Assembly: GCF_002904295.1 (NCBI RefSeq)
Contig: NZ_PPHG01000071.1
Location: 62,001-126,000, forward strand
Direction of reading: 5' to 3'
DNA: 64,000 bases
DNA from: Amycolatopsis sp. CA-128772
GTDB lineage: Bacteria; Actinomycetota; Actinomycetes; Mycobacteriales; Pseudonocardiaceae
Made by a program: the position numbers and the translations under genes. The notes under the pieces are model-generated. The model ran no database searches and had not been told where the DNA came from. It was given only the letters and a program-made list of their open reading frames with translations. Position 1 is the first letter of the stretch; each line of letters opens with the position of its first letter. This document shows positions 57,949 to 64,000 of this stretch, in pieces.

Positions 57949-59140
57949 GCTCCGGCTGCGCCTGCCGCCACCGGTGCGCCGCACCGAACGCCGCCACCAC
58001 GCCCACCGCGCCCGCACCGGCCACGACGGCGTGGGGCGCCACGCGTTCCGCCGCCAGCCCCGCCAGCACCACACCCACCCCCTGGGACACCCGCAGCGCC
58101 GTCAACGCGAACCCGAACGCCTGCGCGCGCTGGGCGTCGGGCGTCAGCTGCACGAACGTCGTGTTCGCGATCAAGTTGTACGAACTGGCCACCCCGGACA
58201 GCGTGAGCAGCGCCAAAGTGGCCGCCAGGTCCGGGTGCAGCGCGCAGCCCAGCAGCGCCGCGCACGCCAGCACCGCCAACGGCCCCAGCAGCCGGCTGCG
58301 CCGCGCCGGCGGGATCCGCGACAACGCCGCCATGCCGAGCACGTTCCCCAGCGCGTACGCCCCGAGCAGCAGCCCGACCACCACCGCGCCCCCGCCGAGT
58401 TCGGCGGCGTACGGCGCGGCGATCGCCTCGCCCGCGATGTAGCAGCCCGACACGCACCCCAGCGCCACCAGCGCGAGCCGCCGCCGGTCGCCGGCCACCA
58501 CCGTCCAGCCGGCCCGCACGTGCCGCCACCAGCGGACCCCGGAGGACTCGCGCGGTGGCCGCGGGTGGACGCCGCCGACCAGGAACAGTGCCGACACCGC
58601 GAAGCTCGCCGCGTCCGCCACGAGGGCGCCGCCGGTGCCGAGGCCCGCCACGAGCAGCCCGCCGAGCGCGAAGCCGGCGACCTGGCCCGCCTGCACCAGC
58701 ATCATCAGCAGGCCCATCCCGGGCACGAACGTGTCGCCGGGCAGCACCTGCGGCAGCAGGGCGGCCCGCGCCGAGTTCCACACCGGGTTGACGAGCTGGA
58801 CGCCGACCAGCAGGGCCGCCACCGCCGCCAGCGGGAGGGCCGGCGTCGCCATGACGGCCACCGCGAGGGTCCGCAGGACGTCGGCCACGACCATCACCGT
58901 CCGCGGCGGATACCGGTCGGCCAGTCCGGACAGCAGCGGGCCGCCGACGAGGTCCGGCAGGAACGTCAGGGCGTAGGTCAGCGCGGCCCAGCCCGGCGAG
59001 TTCGTGCGGTCGTACACCAGGATCGACAGCGCGACCCGGGCCAGCTGGTCGCCGGTGACCGAGACCAGCTGCGCCGAGAACAGCGCCCGGAATTCGGTCA
59101 CGCCGAGGACGTCCCGGAACCCTGCCGCGCGTCCGTTCAT
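57941..59140 (-). CDS. MFS transporter
   Basis: A 399-residue permease with about twelve membrane segments, opening FRDVLGVTEFRALFSAQLVS and VTGDQLARVALSILVYDRT. The cytoplasmic loop after segment 2 reads LSGLADRYPPRTVMVVADVL, the motif-A variant GLADRYPPR. The family exports drugs or metabolites by proton antiport; the substrate cannot be read. The start is ATG 59140 (GTG 59146 is equally possible). It converges on the PTDWT peptide gene, 30 bp apart; they may be one functional locus. Confidence 0.9.
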   Translation of the reverse strand: MNGRAAGFRDVLGVTEFRALFSAQLVSVTGDQLARVALSILVYDRTNSPGWAALTYALTFLPDLVGGPLLSGLADRYPPRTVMVVADVLRTLAVAVMATPALPLAAVAALLVGVQLVNPVWNSARAALLPQVLPGDTFVPGMGLLMMLVQAGQVAGFALGGLLVAGLGTGGALVADAASFAVSALFLVGGVHPRPPRESSGVRWWRHVRAGWTVVAGDRRRLALVALGCVSGCYIAGEAIAAPYAAELGGGAVVVGLLLGAYALGNVLGMAALSRIPPARRSRLLGPLAVLACAALLGCALHPDLAATLALLTLSGVASSYNLIANTTFVQLTPDAQRAQAFGFALTALRVSQGVGVVLAGLAAERVAPHAVVAGAGAVGVVAAFGAAHRWRQAQPEPR

Positions 59141-59191
59141 GGACACCCAGGGTACCGTCGCGGGCGCCCAGCGTGAACGGCCGTTAGGAGG

Positions 59192-60979
59192 TCACTGACC
59201 CCCTCCGCAGACGATTTTCGGCTGCGGGTTGTAGTGGACGGTCCGGGTCGAGCGGCTGACCTCGCGGCCGGTGGCGGCGTCCTTGAGCACGCGCGTGTCG
59301 GTGGTGGTGAACCCCGGCGCGCCGTTCGAGGCGTGGCAGTTCTCGGCCGGCCCCGGCTTGGGCTGCGGGTCGCTCTGGTTGGTCTGCGCGCCGGGGATCG
59401 ACTCGACGGTGTAGCGCTTGGTGCCCCACAGCTTCACGGTGATCGACGACGGCGTCCAGATCGTCTGGATCGCGATGCCGGTCGGCGAGTCGTTGGTGAA
59501 CTTGAGGTCGATGACGCTGGACCCGTTGGGGTTCTGGAACACCGTCGCTTCGCGCGCCGCCGGGTAGCGGCTGATGTAGTAGCTGTGTTCCTTGTGCCCG
59601 GCGTCCTTGAGGCCGGCGAAGTACGCCGCGTTGTACAGCGTGGTCGCGAACTGCGAAATGCCGCCGCCGACCTCGCGTCCCGGGGCGCCGTCCTTGATCA
59701 CGCCCGCCTCGACGTACCCCTGCGCGGTGCCGCGCGGACCGGTGAAACCGTTGAGGCTGAAGGTTTCCCCGGGCTTGACGATGGCGCCGTTCACCTTCTG
59801 GGCGACGACGCGGATGTTGACGCCGGAGTCCGCGGCGAACTTCTGCGTCGTGAACTCGCCGACGACCTCCTTGACGCCCAGCTGGTTCGCCTGGTCGGTG
59901 GTGACCTTCGCCGGGCTGTCCTTGTAGATCGCCGGGACTTCGCGGCCGTCGGCCTTCTTCAGCACGTCCGGCAGCGGCTTGAGGCTGGGGTCCCAGTCGA
60001 CGGTCCGGCCGTCGGTGGAGGGGTCGACCGCGGGCTTGCCGCCTTCGAAGACGATGGTCGCGTCCTTGCCCTCCTTCTCGGTGGACTTCAGCTGCGGCCC
60101 GGCGGCTTCGGCGATCTTCGCGTTGTCGATCTTCGGCGTCAGCCCGCCGCCGTCGGCCGGCTCGAAGGTGATCGCCGCGGCGATCGCTTCCGGCTTCACG
60201 GTGGCGTCCTTGCCCTCGCCCTTGACCACCAGCGGGCCGGAGACGGCGGGGCGCGCGAACCCGTCGAGCGCCGCCTGGACGCCTTCGGGCGTGGTCCGGA
60301 CCGGCGTGTGGGTCACCGGCAGCGCCAGGGCTTCCCCGCTCGCCCACTTCTCGACGACGGCGGCGGTGGCGGCCGGCACGTCGAGCTTCTGCCCGGGCTT
60401 CGGCGGCACGGCGACCGGCTGGACGCCGTCGAACTTCACAGTGCCCTCGGCCGGGTCGCGGTCGATCCTGCCGCGCAGCTGCTCCAGCGCGGCGGTGAGC
60501 TTGGCGTCGTCGGCGTGGCTGACGACGCCGACCTCGCGGCTGGAGAACAGCGATGACAGCCGCGTGAAGGGGTTAAGCGGCTGCTCGCCGGCCTGGTCGA
60601 GGGTCTGCGGCCAGTCGAGCTTCAGCCCGGCGATGGTCGGCGAGAGCGTGCCCTGGACGTCGCCCGCGGTGACGGCGACCGGGCGGGTCAGCCGCGGCTC
60701 GATCTTCCCGCGCAGTTCCTGCTCGGCGGCTTCGCGGCCCATCCCGCCGACGTCGACGCCGGCCACGGTCACCCCGCGCGGGACGCTGCCCTGGCTGACC
60801 AGCAGGTCGACGCCGTAGACCGCGACGAGCAGCCCGAACACGCCGCCGGCGATCCAGCCGGCCTTGCGGAGGGAGCGGTTCGCCGTGCGGCCGGCGCCCG
60901 GTTCCGGTTCGGGCCGGACGACCGGGAGGACGTCGGTCTGCTCACCGTGTGAGTCGGGCCAGCGCGGTTCGTACGGCAA
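59192..60979 (-). CDS. VanW family protein with membrane anchor
   Basis: A 595-residue protein from a TTG codon after GGTGGAGAG. A short cytoplasmic N-terminus and one membrane helix (AGWIAGGVFGLLVAVYGVDL, residues 40-59) lead to two peptidoglycan-binding-like (YoaR) domains. The C-terminal VanW domain follows: ADSGVNIRVVAQKVNGAIV, PGETFSLNGFTGPR, GGGISQFATTLYNAAYFAGL and IQTIWTPSSI. VanW proteins are linked to the cell envelope, but their activity is not defined. They are not evidence of vancomycin resistance by themselves, and no vanHAX is present. Confidence 0.92.
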   Translation of the reverse strand: MPYEPRWPDSHGEQTDVLPVVRPEPEPGAGRTANRSLRKAGWIAGGVFGLLVAVYGVDLLVSQGSVPRGVTVAGVDVGGMGREAAEQELRGKIEPRLTRPVAVTAGDVQGTLSPTIAGLKLDWPQTLDQAGEQPLNPFTRLSSLFSSREVGVVSHADDAKLTAALEQLRGRIDRDPAEGTVKFDGVQPVAVPPKPGQKLDVPAATAAVVEKWASGEALALPVTHTPVRTTPEGVQAALDGFARPAVSGPLVVKGEGKDATVKPEAIAAAITFEPADGGGLTPKIDNAKIAEAAGPQLKSTEKEGKDATIVFEGGKPAVDPSTDGRTVDWDPSLKPLPDVLKKADGREVPAIYKDSPAKVTTDQANQLGVKEVVGEFTTQKFAADSGVNIRVVAQKVNGAIVKPGETFSLNGFTGPRGTAQGYVEAGVIKDGAPGREVGGGISQFATTLYNAAYFAGLKDAGHKEHSYYISRYPAAREATVFQNPNGSSVIDLKFTNDSPTGIAIQTIWTPSSITVKLWGTKRYTVESIPGAQTNQSDPQPKPGPAENCHASNGAPGFTTTDTRVLKDAATGREVSRSTRTVHYNPQPKIVCGGGQ

Positions 60980-61099
60980 CTCTCCACCCCTTCAACGCGG
61001 CGCTGGAGCACGCCGGTGACGAGGTCAGCGTACGGGGCACCCGGACAAGCCGTACGACTCGCCCTAACGGGGGATGAACCGGTCACGGACGGGTGAAGT

Positions 61100-61121
61100 G
61101 GCACTTTCACGTGAAAGTGCC
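61100..61121. repeat. 22-bp perfect palindrome between genes
   Basis: GGCACTTTCAC followed directly by its exact complement GTGAAAGTGCC, 8 bases from the end of the dehydratase gene. It can act as terminator of that gene, or be a dispersed palindromic repeat. Confidence 0.75.
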
Positions 61122-61129
61122 GCTCGGGT

Positions 61130-62842
61130 TCAGCGGGCGTCGGGTTCCGGGTTGCGGCCCGCCCGGGCCAGGAAGTCGAAGTCGCAGCCTTCGTCGGCCT
61201 GCGTGATGTGTTCGCTGTAGAGCGCGCCGTAACCGCGCTCGAACCGAGGCGCCGGGGCCGTCCACCCGGCACGCCGTCGCTCGAGTTCCTCATCGGACAC
61301 TTCGAGCCGCAGGGTCCGCGCGGGAACGTCCAAGGTGATCAGGTCGCCGTCGCGGACCAGCGCCAGCGGGCCGCCGACGTGCGATTCGGGGGCCACGTGC
61401 AGCACGCAGGCGCCGTAGCTGGTCCCGCTCATCCGCGCGTCGGAGATCCGGACCATGTCCCGGACGCCCTGTTCGAGCAGGTGCGCGGGAATCGGCAGCA
61501 TCCCGTACTCGGGCATGCCGGGGCCGCCGAGCGGGCCGGAGCCGCGCAGCACCAGCACCGAGTCCGCGGTGATCGACGGGTCGTCGATCCGCTTCTTCAG
61601 GTCCGGGTAGTCCTCGAACACGACGGCCGGGCCGGTGTGCGTGAGCAGGTGCTCCTCGGCGGCGATGTGCTTGATGACCGCCCCCGACGGCGCCAGGTTC
61701 CCGTGCAGCACCGCGACCCCGCCCTCGGCGGCGACCGGGTTGTCCCGCGTCCGGATGACGTCGTCGTTGTGCACCTGCGCCTGGGCGAGGTTCTCGCCGA
61801 GGGTGCGGCCGGTGACGGTGAGCCGGTCCGGGTGCAGCAGGTCGGTCAGCCGCGAAAGCAGCCCGGGCAGGCCGCCGGCGTAGTAGAAGTCCTCCATCAG
61901 CCAGTCGCCGCCGGGCCGGATGTTCGCGAGCACCGGCACGCGCCGGGCGATCGCGTCGAAGTCGGCCAGCCCGAGCGGGATCCCGCTGCGGCCGGCCATC
62001 GCGACCAGGTGGATCACGGCGTTGGTCGAGCCGCCCAGCGCGAGCACGGTGGTGATGGCGTCGGCGTAGGCGCGCTTGTCGAGCACCTGCGTGATGGTCA
62101 GGTCTTCCCAGACCATGCCGACGATCCGGGCGCCGCCGGCCGCGGCCATCCGGTGGTGCGCCGAGTCGACGGCGGGGATCGACGCGGCACCCGGCAGCGT
62201 CACGCCGAGCACCTCGGCGGCCGAGGTCATCGTCGAGGCCGTTCCCATGGTCATGCAGTGCCCCGGGGAGCGGGCCAGCCCGCGTTCCAGTCCGGACATT
62301 TCGGCGTCGCCGATCAGGCCGGCGCGCTTGTCGTCCCAGTACTTCCACATGTCGGTGCCGCTGCCGAGGACCTCGTTGCGCCAGTGCCCGCGCAGCATCG
62401 GCCCGGCCGGGACGAAGATCGCGGGCAGCCCCGCGCTGGCCGCGCCCATCAGCAACGCCGGCGTGGTCTTGTCGCAGCCGCCCATCAGGACCGCGCCGTC
62501 GATCGGGTAGGACCGGAGGATCTCCTCGGTCTCCATGGCCAGCAGGTTGCGGTAGAGCATCGGGGTCGGCTTCTGGTAGGTCTCCGACAGCGTGGCGACC
62601 GGGAACTCCAGCGGGAACCCGCCGGCCTGCCAGACGCCGCGCTTGACCTGCTCGGCGCGTTCGCGCAGGTGCATGTGGCAGGGGTTGATGTCCGACCAGG
62701 TGTTGAGGATGCCGATGACCGGTTTGCCGAGGTGCTCTTCCGGGTTGTAGCCGAGCTGGCGGCTGCGGGCGCGGTGGCTGAAGTTGCGCAGTTCTTCGCC
62801 GCCGAACCACCGGTGGCTGCGGAGCTCCTCGGGTTGCTTCAT
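61130..62842 (-). CDS. IlvD/Edd family sugar-acid dehydratase
   Basis: A 570-residue iron-sulfur dehydratase. The start MKQPEELRSHRWFGGEEL is typical of the arabonate/xylonate/galactonate dehydratase branch rather than IlvD. Cluster cysteines lie in INPCHMHLRERAEQV (about 58), MGGCDKTTPALLMGAASAGL (about 125) and GHCMTMGTASTMTSAAEVLG (about 197). It would remove water from an aldonic acid to give a 2-keto-3-deoxy sugar acid. It is divergent from a GntR regulator. The 5' extension to 63142 is rejected because it overlaps GntR. Confidence 0.93.
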   Translation of the reverse strand: MKQPEELRSHRWFGGEELRNFSHRARSRQLGYNPEEHLGKPVIGILNTWSDINPCHMHLRERAEQVKRGVWQAGGFPLEFPVATLSETYQKPTPMLYRNLLAMETEEILRSYPIDGAVLMGGCDKTTPALLMGAASAGLPAIFVPAGPMLRGHWRNEVLGSGTDMWKYWDDKRAGLIGDAEMSGLERGLARSPGHCMTMGTASTMTSAAEVLGVTLPGAASIPAVDSAHHRMAAAGGARIVGMVWEDLTITQVLDKRAYADAITTVLALGGSTNAVIHLVAMAGRSGIPLGLADFDAIARRVPVLANIRPGGDWLMEDFYYAGGLPGLLSRLTDLLHPDRLTVTGRTLGENLAQAQVHNDDVIRTRDNPVAAEGGVAVLHGNLAPSGAVIKHIAAEEHLLTHTGPAVVFEDYPDLKKRIDDPSITADSVLVLRGSGPLGGPGMPEYGMLPIPAHLLEQGVRDMVRISDARMSGTSYGACVLHVAPESHVGGPLALVRDGDLITLDVPARTLRLEVSDEELERRRAGWTAPAPRFERGYGALYSEHITQADEGCDFDFLARAGRNPEPDAR

Positions 62843-62856
62843 GGGTCCAGTATGGC

Positions 62857-62870
62857 ATCTGATATATGAT
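62857..62870. promoter_or_regulatory. Candidate GntR operator
   Basis: ATCTGATATATGAT, AT-rich and palindromic at 10 of 14 bases, lies 14 bases from the dehydratase start and 48 bases from the GntR start, in a window otherwise very GC-rich. FadR-type GntR proteins bind similar sites. Confidence 0.5.
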
Positions 62871-62918
62871 CTGGCGGGCCTGGTTGAATGGGTGCCGACA
62901 CGACCATAGGAGCGCGCC

Positions 62919-63572
62919 ATGACCGGGACGTTCAGCCTGCCCGCCTCCCGGACCGAAGTGGTCCTGGAGGAGATCCGCCGCGGCATCCTGACCCGGGAAC
63001 TGGTGCCCGGCCAGCCGCTCGTCGAGGCGGAGCTGGCCGCGCGGCTCGGCGTGTCGAAGACCCCGGTGCGCGAGGCGCTCAAGGTGCTGTCGAACTCCGG
63101 GCTCGTGACGTTCAGCCCGTACAAGGGCGCGTCGGTGATCACGGTCGACGCCGAGCTCGCGAAGTCCGTCTACGACGTGCGGATGGTGCTCGAACCGGAG
63201 GCCGTCCGGCGGACCGTCGAACTGCGCGACCCGGAGCTGCTCGAGGACGCGGGCGAGGCGCTGAAGGAGGCGTCGACGGCGATCGCGGACAAGGACCAGG
63301 CCGCGCTGAGCCTGCTGAACCGCCGCTTCCACCGCGCGCTCTACCGCGGCTGCGGCAACCCGCTGCTGGTCAGCATCCTCGACGACCTCAAGGACCGCGC
63401 GGCGCTGATCAGCGTCGTCGGCTGGGAGGCCAACCCCAGCTGGAAGAAGGAGTGGACCGAGCACCGGGCGGTGCTGGCCGCGGCGAAGAAGGGCGACGCC
63501 GAGGGCGCCGCGACGCTGCTGCGCGACCACATCGGCGGGTTCCTGGACCGGGTGCTGAAGGCCATCGGATGA
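62919..63572 (+). CDS. GntR family (FadR/FCD) regulator
   Basis: A 217-residue repressor. The winged helix is TEVVLEEIRRGILTRELVPG then ELAARLGVSKTPVREALKVL (residues 10-60), and the FCD effector domain has the metal or ligand residues in VYDVRMVLEPEAVRR, FHRALYRGCGNPLL and EHRAVLAAAKKGDAEGAATL. It is divergent from the dehydratase, so it probably answers to the sugar acid and controls both. Its stop overlaps the start of the next gene in an ATGA. Confidence 0.93.
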   Translation: MTGTFSLPASRTEVVLEEIRRGILTRELVPGQPLVEAELAARLGVSKTPVREALKVLSNSGLVTFSPYKGASVITVDAELAKSVYDVRMVLEPEAVRRTVELRDPELLEDAGEALKEASTAIADKDQAALSLLNRRFHRALYRGCGNPLLVSILDDLKDRAALISVVGWEANPSWKKEWTEHRAVLAAAKKGDAEGAATLLRDHIGGFLDRVLKAIG

Positions 63573-64000
63573 GGCTGCTGCTGATCTCGGACACCCACCT
63601 GCCGGCCCGCGCCCGCGAGCTGCCGCCGCCGGTCTGGGCCGAGGTTGCGGCCGCCGACGTCGTGGTGCACGCGGGCGACTGGGTCGACGTCGCCCTGCTG
63701 GACGAGCTGGAGGAGCGCAGCAAGCGGCTGATCGGCGTCTTCGGCAACAACGACGGCCCGGCGCTGCGGGCGCGGCTGCCCGAGATCGCCCGGGCGGACC
63801 TCGGCGGCGTGCGCCTGGCCGTGATCCACGAAACGGGCGCCAAGCAGGGCCGCGAGCAGCGGTGCGACGCGCGGTTCCCGGACACCGACGTGCTGGTCTT
63901 CGGCCACAGTCACATCCCGTGGGACACGGTGGCGCCGTCCGGGCTGCGGCTGCTCAACCCGGGTTCGCCGACCGACCGCCGCCGCCAGCCGTACTGCACG
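63569..64000 (+). CDS. Metallophosphoesterase (YfcE/MJ0936 type), 3' end outside window
   Basis: The first 144 residues are visible; the gene runs off the end. It begins MRLLLISDTHLPAR and has every motif of the calcineurin-like superfamily: SDTHL, HAGDWVD, GVFGNNDG, VIHE and VFGHSHIPWD. These enzymes hydrolyse phosphodiesters, with the YfcE group acting on small artificial or cyclic nucleotide substrates; the real substrate is not known. The ATG overlaps the stop of the GntR gene (ATGA), so it is cotranscribed. Confidence 0.92.
   Translation, partial: MRLLLISDTHLPARARELPPPVWAEVAAADVVVHAGDWVDVALLDELEERSKRLIGVFGNNDGPALRARLPEIARADLGGVRLAVIHETGAKQGREQRCDARFPDTDVLVFGHSHIPWDTVAPSGLRLLNPGSPTDRRRQPYCT

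Noticed and set aside
59192..60979. Vancomycin resistance locus because of VanW
   Set aside because: No vanH, vanA, vanX or VanRS genes; VanW proteins are widespread envelope proteins.

Overview
The window is 64 kb of very GC-rich actinobacterial chromosome. A PIG-L deacetylase of the mycothiol type, a divergent Lrp / valine-type dehydrogenase pair, a DGPF/ECF42 sigma pair, a VanW protein and actinobacterial P450s with a matching small ferredoxin all point to a filamentous actinomycete. My inference is Pseudonocardiaceae, most likely Amycolatopsis; no rRNA or tRNA is present to confirm it. Both ends are cut: a ROK protein at the left and a metallophosphoesterase at the right.

Left part (1-22 kb): ROK sugar kinase/regulator end, DyP peroxidase with an intrinsic terminator in its own leader, secreted ricin-type lectin, DUF5937/ArsR regulator, a TetR/NAD-epimerase divergent pair with two operator-like palindromes, the glutamate synthase operon gltBD, a frameshifted yigZ, a secreted GH92 alpha-mannosidase preceded by two LacI-type operators, a GNAT, a small Cys-rich regulator, an Lrp / amino-acid dehydrogenase divergent pair, a PHP phosphoesterase and a fused FAD/Fe-S dehydrogenase.

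Middle (22-38 kb): TetR, a PadR-P450-ferredoxin operon and a divergent second P450 with two strong palindromes between them; methylthioribose-1-phosphate isomerase; a 21-bp-phased array of short repeats in two opposed blocks; PIG-L deacetylase; Fpg/Nei glycosylase; VOC protein. Then comes a cassette with a leader peptide, a ribosome-binding-site-sequestering hairpin, a GNAT acetyltransferase and an overlapping second IF-1. After it lie a coiled-coil/membrane protein pair, a decayed gene, the DGPF/ECF42 pair, a possible iron/2-oxoglutarate oxygenase and two unknown proteins.

Right part (38-64 kb): a large accessory block with a secreted LamG protein and a 2312-residue RHS polymorphic toxin. 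The toxin ends in a HINT autoprocessing domain and a DUF4258-like tip, followed directly by a DUF2283 protein as probable immunity and then a STAND NTPase with tetratricopeptide repeats. Next are a dienelactone hydrolase, an internally shortened ureohydrolase, a TrpB2-like enzyme, a membrane GGDEF protein, a small peptide with seven PTDWT repeats, an MFS transporter, a VanW protein, and a sugar-acid dehydratase divergent from its GntR regulator.

The strongest leads are the leader-peptide/GNAT/IF-1 cassette (30.15-31.16 kb), the RHS-DUF4258/DUF2283 pair, the PTDWT repeat peptide and the phased repeat array.
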